Source of the DNA: Pseudomonas lini
Lineage (GTDB): Bacteria; Pseudomonadota; Gammaproteobacteria; Pseudomonadales; Pseudomonadaceae
Direction of reading: 5' to 3'
Length of the DNA stretch: 64,000 nucleotides
Assembly (NCBI RefSeq): GCF_001042905.1
Contig: NZ_JYLB01000005.1
Location: 248,001-312,000, forward strand
A program made the position numbers and the translations under genes. The notes under the pieces are model-generated. The model did no database searches, was not told the origin of the DNA, and saw only the letters and a program-made list of their open reading frames with translations. The stretch's first letter is position 1, and each line of letters opens with the position of its first letter. Below are positions 15,477 through 24,120 of this stretch, piece after piece.

Positions 15477-17081
15477 CTATCGGCGAACGACCAGATACAA
15501 GCCGACCGCCACCATGATTCCGGCGGGCCAATGCCCCAGTTCGTTCAGCGGGCCACCGGCGGCGAGTATCGTGCCACCGGCCAAATGAGCGGTGCCGAGC
15601 AACCGCAGGAACCAGTCGTCCTTGCGCTTGTGCCAAGGACGCGGCGGGTCGTTGGCGTGGGGCTGAGACATGCGCTCAAGCAGGTCGCGGGCCATGTTGG
15701 CCAGATGCGGCAGTTGCTCAAACTGGCTCTGCACGTTGCCGATCAAGGCTTTGGGGCTGACGCGCTCGCGCATCCAGCGTTCGAGGAACGGCTGGGCGGT
15801 GTTCCACAGATCGAGGTCCGGGTACAGCTGACGGCCCAGGCCTTCGATGTTCAACAGGGTTTTTTGCAGCAACACCAACTGCGGCTGCACTTCCATGTTG
15901 AAGCGTCGAGCGGTCTGGAACAGGCGCATCAGCACCTGGCCGAAGGAAATATCTTTTAACGGTTTTTCGAAGATCGGTTCGCACACTGTGCGGATAGCCG
16001 CTTCGAACTCGTTGAGTTTGGTTTCCGCCGGCACCCAGCCCGAATCGATGTGCAACTGCGCGACACGCCGGTAATCACGTTTGAAGAACGCAAACAGGTT
16101 GCGCGCCAGATAGTCCTGGTCTTCCGGGGTCAGGCTGCCGACGATGCCGCAGTCGATCGCGATGTACTGCGGGCTCCACGGTTGCACGGTGCTGACGAAG
16201 ATGTTGCCGGGGTGCATGTCTGCGTGGAAGAAGCTGTCGCGGAACACCTGGGTGAAGAAAATCTCCACACCACGCTCGGCGAGCATTTTCATGTCGGTGC
16301 GCTGGTCGGCCAGGGTCGCGAGGTCGGTGACCTGAATCCCGTAGATGCGCTCCATCACCAGCACTTTCGGCCGGCACCAGTCCCAATAGACTTGCGGCAC
16401 ATAGAGCAGCGGCGAACCTTCGAAATTGCGCTTCAGCTGGCTGGCGTTAGCCGCCTCGCGCAGCAGGTCGAGTTCGTCGTAGATGGTTTTTTCGTAGTCG
16501 CTGACCACGTCCACCGGGTGTAGCAAGCGAGCGTCGGCCGAGAGTTTTTCCGCGGCGCGGGCAAGAATGAACAGCCACGCCAGGTCCTGGGCAATGATCG
16601 GTTTGAGGCCCGGGCGGATCACCTTGACCACTACTTCTTCACCGGTTTTCAGCTGCGCGGCATGCACTTGCGCCACCGAGGCCGAGGCCAGTGGCTCGAC
16701 GTCGAAACGGCTGAAGACTTCACTGATTTTTTTGCCAAGCTGCTCTTCGATCAGCCGGACCGACACTTGCGAGTCGAATGGCGGCACGCGGTCCTGCAGT
16801 TTCATCAGTTCATCGGCGATGTCTTCGGGCAGCAGGTCGCGGCGCGTCGAAAGGATCTGGCCAAACTTGATGAAAATCGGCCCCAGGTCCTGCAACGCCA
16901 GGCGCAGTCGCGCACCACGGCTCAGGTCCAGCGTCTTGCGCGGAAACCAGCGCCACGGCAAGGCGTAGCGCAGCGCCAGCAGAAACCAGGGCAGTGGCAG
17001 GGCGAACAGCAAGTCATCGAGGCGGTAGCGAATCACAACGCGCTGGATGCGCAACAAACGGCGGACGGCAAGCAGCTTCAT
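15477..17081 (-). CDS. ubiB: Ubiquinone biosynthesis regulatory protein kinase-like UbiB
   Basis: Member of the atypical ABC1/ADCK/UbiB kinase-like family needed for ubiquinone synthesis. At 534 residues it shows the family's KxGQ motif (IFIKFGQILSTRRD), an Ala-rich nucleotide loop (LASASVAQVHAA) and the metal-binding HADMHPGNIF. One or two hydrophobic helices at the C-terminus (LGTAHLAGGTILAAGG and beyond) anchor it in the inner membrane. It overlaps ubiJ by four bases. Confidence 0.96.
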   Translation of the reverse strand: MKLLAVRRLLRIQRVVIRYRLDDLLFALPLPWFLLALRYALPWRWFPRKTLDLSRGARLRLALQDLGPIFIKFGQILSTRRDLLPEDIADELMKLQDRVPPFDSQVSVRLIEEQLGKKISEVFSRFDVEPLASASVAQVHAAQLKTGEEVVVKVIRPGLKPIIAQDLAWLFILARAAEKLSADARLLHPVDVVSDYEKTIYDELDLLREAANASQLKRNFEGSPLLYVPQVYWDWCRPKVLVMERIYGIQVTDLATLADQRTDMKMLAERGVEIFFTQVFRDSFFHADMHPGNIFVSTVQPWSPQYIAIDCGIVGSLTPEDQDYLARNLFAFFKRDYRRVAQLHIDSGWVPAETKLNEFEAAIRTVCEPIFEKPLKDISFGQVLMRLFQTARRFNMEVQPQLVLLQKTLLNIEGLGRQLYPDLDLWNTAQPFLERWMRERVSPKALIGNVQSQFEQLPHLANMARDLLERMSQPHANDPPRPWHKRKDDWFLRLLGTAHLAGGTILAAGGPLNELGHWPAGIMVAVGLYLVVRR

Positions 17082-17701
17082 GCGTTATCGCTTGGGTCGA
17101 GGGATCGGAAAAGGCGCTCGAAACGCGCCTCGAGACGTTCCAGATCGAGCTTGATCTGGTCCAGTTCATTAAAACGGGCGTCAGCTTCGCGCTGACCGAC
17201 GAGGGCGCGCGATTCTTCGGCCAGGTATTCGCCCAGGTTCTGATTCAGGCTGGCGAACCCTTGTTGATACCAGCGTGCGCGACTGCGCAGGTGACCGCCG
17301 ACCAGTTGCGTGGCCACAGGTCCCAGCCAGCGCGAGAGTTCGTACTCCCAGTCCAGTTCGAGGTCCTGAAGGATCGTCGCCAGTTCCAGCAGCACGCCGC
17401 TGTCGCCGTCGAGTTCGACTTCCGGGGCATGCAGAACCGAAGTCTTGTCCTTGCTCGTCGCCAGTTTCAGCAGGCTTGAGGCCGGTGCGCGCAAGGTGCA
17501 ATCGGCACCGCTTTCCCACTGGGAGGCGAGCATCAGGCCTTCATCGCTGGGCAGGATGAACAGTTGCAGCGCCGGGCTGCGGCAGTCGACGGCAATCACC
17601 TTGCCACTCAAATGCGCCAGCCGCGGCAGCGCCGTGCTGTCGAGACGCAGCACCCGGTTCAGGCCGAGCTCAACGCTGGCAAGCAGGCCGGCCAGCAACA
17701 T
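17078..17701 (-). CDS. ubiJ: Ubiquinone biosynthesis accessory factor UbiJ
   Basis: SCP2-domain protein that binds lipid ubiquinone intermediates and supports the soluble Ubi complex. The 207-residue product has an N-terminal SCP2-like domain (about 1-115) and a charged helical C-terminus (RFNELDQIKLDLERLEARFE). Its ATG shares one base with the ubiE stop codon, and its end overlaps ubiB, so ubiE-ubiJ-ubiB is a tight operon. Confidence 0.92.
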   Translation of the reverse strand: MLLAGLLASVELGLNRVLRLDSTALPRLAHLSGKVIAVDCRSPALQLFILPSDEGLMLASQWESGADCTLRAPASSLLKLATSKDKTSVLHAPEVELDGDSGVLLELATILQDLELDWEYELSRWLGPVATQLVGGHLRSRARWYQQGFASLNQNLGEYLAEESRALVGQREADARFNELDQIKLDLERLEARFERLFRSLDPSDNA

Positions 17702-18471
17702 CAGGGCTTGATGCCGCGATGCAGGGCGACGATACCTGCGGTCATGTTGTGATAGGTCACGCGGTCAAAACCGGCCTCGACCATCATCGACTTCAGGGTT
17801 TCCTGATTCGGGTGCATGCGGATCGATTCGGCCAGGTAGCGATAGCTTTCCGAATCATTGGTGATCAACTTGCCCATCAACGGCATGAAGGCGAACGAGT
17901 AGGCGTCGTAGGCTTTGGACATCAGCGCGTTGGTCGGTTTGGAGAATTCCAGTACCAGCAAACGGCCGCCCGGTTTCAGCACGCGCAGCATCGAGCGCAG
18001 GGCGTCTTCTTTATGCGTCACGTTGCGCAGGCCGAAGGCGATGGTCACGCAATCGAAATGGTTGTCCGGGAACGGCAGCTTTTCAGCGTCGGCCTGGACG
18101 AATTCGACGTTGCCGGACACACCCAGGTCCAGCAGGCGGTCACGACCGACCTTGAGCATGGATTCGTTGATGTCGGCCAACACAACCTGACCCGTCGGTC
18201 CCACAAGATGCGAGAACTTGCGGGTCAGGTCGCCAGTGCCGCCGGCGATGTCCAGCACGCGGTTACCGGTGCGCACGCCCGACAGTTCGATCGCGAAACG
18301 CTTCCACAGACGGTGCATGCCGCCCGACAGGAGGTCGTTCATCAGGTCATACTTGGCGGCTACCGAGTGGAAAACCTCAGCGACTTTTTCCGCTTTCTGG
18401 CTTTCCGGAACGTTTTTGAAGCCGAAGTGAGTGGTGGGTTCGGCATCGCTGCCTTTGCGCTGATCAGTCAT
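17701..18471 (-). CDS. ubiE: Bifunctional demethylmenaquinone/ubiquinone methyltransferase UbiE
   Basis: SAM-dependent C-methyltransferase of ubiquinone synthesis. The 256 residues include the SAM-binding motif VLDIAGGTGDLT and the UbiE signatures YDLMNDLLSGGMHRLWKR and RVLKPGGRLLVLEFSKP. The ATG at 18471 gives MTDQRKGSD, the usual N-terminus; the frame runs 28 codons further upstream without family sequence. First gene of the minus-strand run through rsmE. Confidence 0.97.
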   Translation of the reverse strand: MTDQRKGSDAEPTTHFGFKNVPESQKAEKVAEVFHSVAAKYDLMNDLLSGGMHRLWKRFAIELSGVRTGNRVLDIAGGTGDLTRKFSHLVGPTGQVVLADINESMLKVGRDRLLDLGVSGNVEFVQADAEKLPFPDNHFDCVTIAFGLRNVTHKEDALRSMLRVLKPGGRLLVLEFSKPTNALMSKAYDAYSFAFMPLMGKLITNDSESYRYLAESIRMHPNQETLKSMMVEAGFDRVTYHNMTAGIVALHRGIKP

Positions 18472-18624
18472 ATCGCTGTCACCAAAAGAGAATGCGGGAC
18501 ATTCTAATCCCGGTGGCCTGCTTTGTCTTGGCAAGGCTGAAGGTAAGATAGGCAACCACCGGGACGTTTTGACGCAGCAATGGTCAAGATCTTCAGGAAG
18601 TATTCATAAAGCAGGAGTCATTCG

Positions 18625-18900
18625 ATGGCCCGTATTAGTGTTGAGCGTGCCCACGGCCTGGGTAAGGAAGCGGCCCGCGAGAAGGCCGACAAGTTGGCGC
18701 AGAAACTGTCCGAACAATATGGCCTGGAACCGCAGTGGTCAGGTGACACCCTGAATCTCAGACGCTCGGGTGTAAAAGGGGCGGTGTATGTGGGCGAGGA
18801 CTCGATCAAGGTTGATGTTGAACTGGGCCTGTTGATGTCCGCCATGAGCGGCACCATCAAATCGGAAATCGAAAGGGCGCTCGATAAGGCATTGGCATAA
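18625..18900 (+). CDS. Polyhydroxyalkanoic acid system family protein
   Basis: A 91-residue protein of the family found beside pha genes (PHA granule region protein). It has an N-terminal amphipathic helix rich in Ala, Lys and Glu (GLGKEAAREKADKLAQKL), a beta-rich middle (LRRSGVKGAVYVGEDSIKVDVEL) and a helical end. The ribosome site AGGAG precedes the ATG. It is transcribed divergently from ubiE and ahead of phaI, from which it is separated by a REP doublet. Its biochemical role is not established. Confidence 0.88.
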   Translation: MARISVERAHGLGKEAAREKADKLAQKLSEQYGLEPQWSGDTLNLRRSGVKGAVYVGEDSIKVDVELGLLMSAMSGTIKSEIERALDKALA

Positions 18901-18926
18901 TCCGGTCGTTATGTGGAATGCGATTG

Positions 18927-19018
18927 ATGTGGGAGCGGGCTTGCTCGCGAAAGCGGTGTGTCAGTCGACATCAATGCTGAATGACTCACCGCATTCGCGA
19001 GCAAGCCCGCTCCCACAT
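18927..19018. repeat. REP doublet (TTGCTCGCGA variant)
   Basis: ATGTGGGAGCGGGCTTGCTC followed by GCGAA is inverted at the right end (TTCGCGAG through CCCACAT). The left arm and adjoining bases (AAAGCGGTGTGTCAGTC) are almost the same as in the element at 53726-53819, 35 kb away. Confidence 0.87.
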
Positions 19019-19143
19019 TTGTTCTGCATCTACAGGTTTTGTGTCACTTGTTAGGGTGCCGTTTCTAATTATTCTCACTACTTTGTGCCTGAGCCCGACT
19101 CTCTGCGGGCAGTTCCTCGACCCTTCTGCGCGTGAGGTGCACC

Positions 19144-19566
19144 ATGGCCAAAGTTATTTTGAAGAAAAAAGTCGACGTTGAAACTAACGCCTTGGGCGAC
19201 GTCAAATCGTATGCCCGCAAGATCTGGCTCGCTGGTCTGGGTGCTTACACCAAGGTCGGCCAAGAAGGTAGCGAGTACGTTCAAGAGCTGATCAAGGCTG
19301 GTCAAGCTGTTGAAAAGAAAGGCAAAAAAGTAGTCACTGAAAAACTTGAAGCGGCCAATGCCGAGATCGATGAAGCCAAGAGTGAAGTAAGCACTTTCAA
19401 AGGCAAAGTCGAACTTCAACTCGACAAAGTCGAAAGGGCTTTCGATACACGTATCGCAAGTGCCTTGAATCGTATCGGCATTCCGTCTAAACATGACGTT
19501 GAGACACTCTCTGCTAAGCTCGATGAGCTGACGGCATTGCTCGAACGTGTCGCGCGTAAATCTTAA
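19144..19566 (+). CDS. phaI: Phasin PhaI, PHA granule-associated protein
   Basis: Small phasin coating medium-chain PHA granules. The 140-residue product is almost wholly helical and shows the shared phasin segment SYARKIWLAGLGAYTKVGQEG, which recurs in PhaF, followed by a coiled-coil-like end (LSAKLDELTALLERV). The ATG at 19144 follows GAGGTG; the in-frame GTG at 19132 is less likely. phaF follows after ten bases. A weak sigma-70-like pair (TTGTTA at 19048, TATTCT at 19070) lies upstream. Confidence 0.95.
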   Translation: MAKVILKKKVDVETNALGDVKSYARKIWLAGLGAYTKVGQEGSEYVQELIKAGQAVEKKGKKVVTEKLEAANAEIDEAKSEVSTFKGKVELQLDKVERAFDTRIASALNRIGIPSKHDVETLSAKLDELTALLERVARKS

Positions 19567-19576
19567 GGAGAACGGG

Positions 19577-20386
19577 ATGGCTGGTAAAAAGAATACTGAA
19601 AAAGAAGGCAGCTCGTGGATCGGGAAGGTCGAAGACTACTCCCGCAAGATCTGGCTGGCTGGTTTAGGCGTGTACTCGAAGATTGACACTGACGGCAGCA
19701 AGCTCTTCGATACATTGGTTAAGGACGGCGAGAAAGCCGAGAAGCTCACAAAGAGCGCTGTCGGCAAAAAAGTCGATGCTGCCAAGGACTCCGCTTCGTC
19801 GGCCAAGTCGCGCATCAGCGGCGTGAAAGATCGCGCACTGGGCAAATGGGATGAGCTGGAAGGGGCTTTCGACAAGCGTCTGAACAGCGCCATTTCGCGC
19901 CTCGGTGTACCGAGCCGCAATGAGGTCAAGGCACTGCACAGCAAGGTCGATACCCTGACCAAGCAAATCGAAAAACTCACCGGTGCCAAGGTTGCGCCTG
20001 TTGCGGCGAAAACCGCAGCGGCCAAACCAGCGGCCAAAAGCGTAGCCAAGCCATTGGCCAAGGCTGCCGCTAAACCGGCAACCAAAACTGCCGCAGCGAA
20101 ACCTGCAGCCAAAGCGGCTGCAAAACCTGCCGCAAAACCTGCCGCCAAACCAGCTGCTAAACCGGCGGCCAAACCTGCAGCTAAAACCGCAGCAGCCAAA
20201 CCTGCCGCAGCGAAGAAGCCAGCAGTGAAAAAACCAGCCGCCCCGAAAGCGGCTGCACCGAAACCAGCAGCGGCTGCTGCCAAGCCGGTAACCCCGGTCA
20301 GCACGGCGAACTCCGCCACTGCACCGACCCCTGCTGTAACCCCGACTGCCGCGCCGGCTCCATCGACGCCAACCAGTCAGTCCTGA
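19577..20386 (+). CDS. phaF: PhaF phasin with histone-like C-terminal repeats
   Basis: PHA granule protein that also binds DNA and helps divide granules between daughter cells. In 269 residues the N-terminal phasin domain (about 1-140, with YSRKIWLAGLGVYSKI) is followed by a leucine-zipper-like stretch (VDTLTKQIEKL) and then a long basic AlgP/histone-H1-like tail of KPAAK-type repeats (about 145-240). The AAGGAG ribosome site sits just after the phaI stop. A rho-independent terminator follows at 20500. Confidence 0.96.
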   Translation: MAGKKNTEKEGSSWIGKVEDYSRKIWLAGLGVYSKIDTDGSKLFDTLVKDGEKAEKLTKSAVGKKVDAAKDSASSAKSRISGVKDRALGKWDELEGAFDKRLNSAISRLGVPSRNEVKALHSKVDTLTKQIEKLTGAKVAPVAAKTAAAKPAAKSVAKPLAKAAAKPATKTAAAKPAAKAAAKPAAKPAAKPAAKPAAKPAAKTAAAKPAAAKKPAVKKPAAPKAAAPKPAAAAAKPVTPVSTANSATAPTPAVTPTAAPAPSTPTSQS

Positions 20387-20387
20387 T

Positions 20388-20497
20388 GATCGTTCCCACG
20401 CTCCGCGTGGGAATGCCTCACCGGACGCTCCGCGTCCATTGCGGCAGTGACGCAGAGCGTCACCGGCTGCATTCCCACGCGGAGCATGGGAACGATC
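20388..20497. repeat. Palindromic repeat doublet, GTTCCCACGC family
   Basis: GATCGTTCCCACGCTCCGCG at the left is inverted at the right (GCATTCCCACGCGGAGCATG through AACGATC). This is the same family as 1609-1710, with one changed base in the right arm. It begins directly after the phaF stop. Confidence 0.85.
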
Positions 20498-20499
20498 AC

Positions 20500-20531
20500 G
20501 CCCGGCCTGCAAAGGTCGGGCGTTTTTGTTT
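20500..20531 (+). terminator. Rho-independent terminator after phaIF
   Basis: Stem GCCCGGCC/GGTCGGGC (one G-T pair) with a six-base loop, followed by GTTTTTGTTTT. It ends the phaIF transcript downstream of the repeat doublet. Confidence 0.8.
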
Positions 20532-20562
20532 TGAAGATTCGAGGTTTGGGTCGCTTGTCGAA

Positions 20563-20638
20563 AAAAGATCGCAGCCTTCGGCAGCTCCTACAGGGGATTG
20601 CGTACACCTGTAGGAGCTGCCGAAGGCTGCGATCTTTT
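20563..20638. repeat. Palindromic repeat doublet, GATCGCAGCC family
   Basis: AAAAGATCGCAGCCTTCGGC then AGCTCCTAC is exactly inverted at the right end, finishing GCTGCGATCTTTT. Copies of the same family are at 26465-26541 and 57503-57566. The element lies between the converging phaF and phaD genes and ends with a T-run, so it could also terminate transcription. Confidence 0.87.
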
Positions 20639-20642
20639 GATC

Positions 20643-21260
20643 TTAATGCTCCTCGAGGTACTGCAATGCCAACCGCTCGGTCGCCACCTTGATCGGCGGC
20701 AGCAAGTGCGGCGCCACCAGCATCATGATCTGATACACCACCAGCCTCACTTCACCTTCACGGTCGAGAATCCGCTGATAGTCCAGCGAGAACAGCAACG
20801 TCATGGTGATTTGTTCCACCAACTGCCCCAGCGCCTGGGTGTCACTGACCAACTGACCTTGAGCTTTCAACTGTGCCAGCAATGACGCCAGTGTGCGCTT
20901 CAACGCATTGAGCAGGTTGCGTATCCCCTTGGCCAGTTTCGGCAGGCGGCCAGCAAGGTTCGACAGGTCCTGGAACAGAAACCGGTAATGGGCCAGGCGT
21001 TCGATGATCAAGTGCAGGAACAGCCAGTAATCGTCGGGCGCCAATTCCACATCGGACGGTGGGTCGAGCAAGGGCGTCAATTCGGCCTGGAAACGCTCGA
21101 ACAGCCCGAGGATCAGCGGTTCCTTGCCGTGGAAGTGGTAGTAGAGGTTGCCCGGGCTGATGCCCATTTCGTTGGCCACTTCCATGGTGGACACATTCGG
21201 TTCGCCCTTCTGATTGAACAACTGCAGGGCACATTCGAGAATCCGGTCGCGGGTTTTCAT
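20643..21260 (-). CDS. phaD: TetR-family regulator PhaD
   Basis: Transcriptional regulator of the pha genes. In P. putida PhaD activates both phaC1 and phaI promoters, probably sensing a fatty-acyl-CoA. The 205-residue product has the TetR helix-turn-helix (VSTMEVANEMGISPGNLYYHF, about 24-44) and a helical ligand domain. It is the last gene of phaC1-phaZ-phaC2-phaD and lies 59 bases after phaC2. Confidence 0.95.
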   Translation of the reverse strand: MKTRDRILECALQLFNQKGEPNVSTMEVANEMGISPGNLYYHFHGKEPLILGLFERFQAELTPLLDPPSDVELAPDDYWLFLHLIIERLAHYRFLFQDLSNLAGRLPKLAKGIRNLLNALKRTLASLLAQLKAQGQLVSDTQALGQLVEQITMTLLFSLDYQRILDREGEVRLVVYQIMMLVAPHLLPPIKVATERLALQYLEEH

Positions 21261-21319
21261 CCAGTCTTCTTAATGGTCGAGTCATGCCACGGCCATTGGC
21301 GGCCGTGGTTCGTTGAACG

Positions 21320-23002
21320 TCAGCGCACGCGCACGTAAGTACCGGGTGCCGCCTCCATCGGTGGATAGTTCTGGTTGCCGAGAGCCATTTGGGTTTCACG
21401 TTGTGCGCCGGAGCGTTCCTGAATCCAGCCCAGCCATTGCGTCCACCAACTGCCGTCGACGCGCTTGGCGTCGTAATACCAGGCCCGCGGGTCGCTGCTC
21501 AGTTTCGGATTCTCGACGTAGTTGGCTTTCGGATTGTTCGGCGGGTTAAGAATGCTCTGCACATGACCGCTGTTGGACAGCACAAAGCGCCGCTCGCCAC
21601 CCAGCAGCAATGCCGAGCGATACACCGCATCCCATGGGGTGATGTGATCATTCATGCCTGCCACGCTGAAACTGTCGACGGTGACTTTCTGCAGGTCGAT
21701 CGGCGTGCCGCACACTTCCAGCCCGCCCGGATGGTTCAGCGGGTTGTGCTTGAAGAAATCCAGCAGGTCGCCATGAAACGCCGCCGGCAGGCGCGTGTTG
21801 TCATTGTTCCAGTAGAGGATGTCGAACGCCGGCGGTTCTTTGCCGAGCAGGTAGTTATTGACGAAGTAATTCCAGATCAAATCGTTGGGCCGCATCCAGG
21901 CAAACACCTTGGCCATGTCGCGACCTTCCAGAACGCCCTTCTGATACGAGCGGCGCTTGGCCGCTTCCAGCGTTTGTTCGTCGGCGAAGAGGGTGGCCGG
22001 GCTGTCTATCTGGCTGTCGAGCATGCTGACCAGGTAGGTCGCGCTGGACACCCGTCGTAGCTGCCGCTTGGCCTGCAAGTGCCCTTGTAGCGCGGCGATG
22101 GTCAGCCCACCGGCGCAGGCCCCCATCAGGTTGACCTCGCGAGCGCCGGTGATCGCCCGGCACACATTCATCGCTTCTTCGGCGGCTTCGACGTAAGACG
22201 ACAACCCCCATTCGCGATGACGCACATCGGGATTGCGCCAGCTGATAATGAAGGTCTGCAAACCGTTTTTAAGGGCGTACTGGACGAAGCTGTTGCCGGG
22301 GCTCAAGTCGAAAATGTAGTACTTGTTGATCTGTGGCGGCACGATCAGCAACGGCTTTGAATACTGCTTTTCGCTCATCGGCTTGTACTGGATCAGCTCC
22401 AGAAGCTCATTGCGAAACACCACGGAGCCAGTGGTGGTGGCAACCGTTTTGCCTACCTCGAACGATTGCTTGGTGACCTGTCTGGGCAGGCCGTCGTTGT
22501 GCAGGAGGTCATCTAGCAGATGGCCGATACCTCGCACCAGACTGTTGCCGCCGGAGTTGAAAAACTCCTTGATCGCCAGCGGATTGAGCAGGGTGTTGGA
22601 CGGCGCTACGGCGTCGTTGATCAAGGCAAAGGCGAAGTGGGCGCGGGCACGATCGTCCGGGCTCATGTTGCTCTCGTCAATCCAGCTTTTGACTTCTTTC
22701 TGCCAGCTCAGATAGGCCTGCAGGCTGCGGCGATAAAAAGGATTGAGGCTCCATGTCGGGTCGGCAAAGCGACTGTCCTGCGGGTTGGTCGGGTGCAGGG
22801 TTTCACCCAGCAGAACACGGCCCAACTGGCCGCCCAGTTTCAAGGCATGCCGGGCCGTATGCACCGGATTGCGCAGGCCGTGGGTGGCCAGGCTGCGCAA
22901 GGTCGAAAGCAGGTCCCGGCCGCGCAGACCGGTAACCGCACTTTGTGCATTGATGAATGCAGCGGGAGTGGGCAAAGAGCCCTTCGCTGGTTTATCGCGC
23001 AT
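21320..23002 (-). CDS. phaC2: Class II poly(3-hydroxyalkanoate) synthase 2
   Basis: Polymerises medium-chain (R)-3-hydroxyacyl-CoA into PHA on the granule surface. The 560-residue protein has the lipase-like box GACAGG with nucleophile C296, plus the Asp and His of the triad in GMNDHITPW and NSGHVQS. AAGGAG lies before the ATG. It is paralogous to PhaC1 in this locus, with many identical blocks such as VFAWMRPNDLIWNYFVNNYL. Confidence 0.97.
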   Translation of the reverse strand: MRDKPAKGSLPTPAAFINAQSAVTGLRGRDLLSTLRSLATHGLRNPVHTARHALKLGGQLGRVLLGETLHPTNPQDSRFADPTWSLNPFYRRSLQAYLSWQKEVKSWIDESNMSPDDRARAHFAFALINDAVAPSNTLLNPLAIKEFFNSGGNSLVRGIGHLLDDLLHNDGLPRQVTKQSFEVGKTVATTTGSVVFRNELLELIQYKPMSEKQYSKPLLIVPPQINKYYIFDLSPGNSFVQYALKNGLQTFIISWRNPDVRHREWGLSSYVEAAEEAMNVCRAITGAREVNLMGACAGGLTIAALQGHLQAKRQLRRVSSATYLVSMLDSQIDSPATLFADEQTLEAAKRRSYQKGVLEGRDMAKVFAWMRPNDLIWNYFVNNYLLGKEPPAFDILYWNNDNTRLPAAFHGDLLDFFKHNPLNHPGGLEVCGTPIDLQKVTVDSFSVAGMNDHITPWDAVYRSALLLGGERRFVLSNSGHVQSILNPPNNPKANYVENPKLSSDPRAWYYDAKRVDGSWWTQWLGWIQERSGAQRETQMALGNQNYPPMEAAPGTYVRVR

Positions 23003-23131
23003 GAGTTAACACTCCTTCGTCATCAGGCCAAAAACAAACACACCCGAACAAAACACCATAGACGTTGTTGCGGGTTGTTGCGCGGCACGGCCTCCTGCCG
23101 ACTCCTTTTCATAAACAAAAGTCGGGATCGG

Positions 23132-23986
23132 TTAACCGCCCGATGGCGCCGGATGTGGATGCATTACTGCGCGCTGACGTTCCTCCTCAAGAAACTTCAT
23201 GATGATCGGTGCCACCGCTTCGGCCCGGGTAATCAAAAACAGATGGCCGTCGTCGATGATGTGCAATTGGGCATTGGGAATTCGCCAGGCCAGCATGCGC
23301 ATGTTGATCAGCGGGATCAGTGGGTCATCGTCGCCGGCCAGCACCAGGGTCGGTTGGTTGATCTTGTGCAGCCAGTGAATGCTGGTCCAGCCGAGGCCGG
23401 CGAACAGCTGCCAGTAATAACCGAGTTTGCCTGCCGAGCGGACTCTGGCAGCGTGACTGGCAGCCAGGGTCGGATCGCGACGGAACGAGCCGCCATAGAT
23501 CATCGGTGCGATGCGGATCACATGGGATGGCTGGATGTAGCGCCGTGGGCTGGCCATCATCCACAGCACTTTCGGCTTGCCCGGAACCATCACGGCGCCG
23601 GCTGCCGTGGCCGCCAGTACCAGTTTTTTGCAGCGTTCGGGATAGTCATGGGCGAACTGCTGCGCCAGAGCGCCACCCCACGAAACGCCAATCACGTTGA
23701 CTTGCCCGTAATCGAGATAGTCGAGCATTCGTGCAGTGAGTTTCGCCAGGCCCGAAAAGCGATACGGGCGATTGGGAGTCGATGAACCGCCGACGCCGGG
23801 TACGTCGAAGGCGATGACTTCCAGGTCCGGATCCAGAGCCTGGACGAACGGGAATATCAGCTCCAGGTTGGCGCCGATGCCGTTGAAAATCAGCAAGGGC
23901 GTCAAGTGAGGCTTGCCGGGGCGTACCGCAGTGCGGAGGGTCTGGCCATCCAGGTTGACGGTACGAAAGACGAACGGTTGCGGCAT
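23132..23986 (-). CDS. phaZ: Intracellular medium-chain PHA depolymerase
   Basis: Serine hydrolase that breaks down stored PHA into hydroxy-fatty acids on the granule. In 284 residues the nucleophile motif is GVSWGGA with S102, and the Asp (AGDDDPL) and His (DDGHLF) of the triad are present. No signal peptide is seen, as expected for the intracellular enzyme. It lies between the two synthases, the standard arrangement in Pseudomonas. Confidence 0.96.
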   Translation of the reverse strand: MPQPFVFRTVNLDGQTLRTAVRPGKPHLTPLLIFNGIGANLELIFPFVQALDPDLEVIAFDVPGVGGSSTPNRPYRFSGLAKLTARMLDYLDYGQVNVIGVSWGGALAQQFAHDYPERCKKLVLAATAAGAVMVPGKPKVLWMMASPRRYIQPSHVIRIAPMIYGGSFRRDPTLAASHAARVRSAGKLGYYWQLFAGLGWTSIHWLHKINQPTLVLAGDDDPLIPLINMRMLAWRIPNAQLHIIDDGHLFLITRAEAVAPIIMKFLEEERQRAVMHPHPAPSGG

Positions 23987-24078
23987 GCACAGAGCCCTGT
24001 AGTTTTTAAACGCTGATCGAGCCGTCCCGGGCCGTCGCAGAATGTTCGAGGCTGGCCTCGAGAGTAATCAATAGAGAT

Positions 24079-24100
24079 CGCGGCACCTCCCAGTGCCGCG
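24079..24100 (-). terminator. Hairpin between phaC1 and phaZ (possible weak terminator)
   Basis: CGCGGCAC/GTGCCGCG is a perfect 8-bp stem with a six-base loop, 20 bases after the phaC1 stop. On the minus strand it is followed by ATCTCTATT, a poor T-run. It may partly end the phaC1 transcript or protect its 3' end, lowering expression of phaZ-phaC2-phaD relative to phaC1. Confidence 0.5.
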
Positions 24101-24120
24101 GACTACGAGTTATTTGAAGC

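Noticed and set aside
20010..20300. Tandem repeats that look like a DNA satellite or CRISPR-like array
   Set aside because: These are the codons of the KPAAK-type repeats in the PhaF tail, in frame and degenerate, without spacers of equal length.
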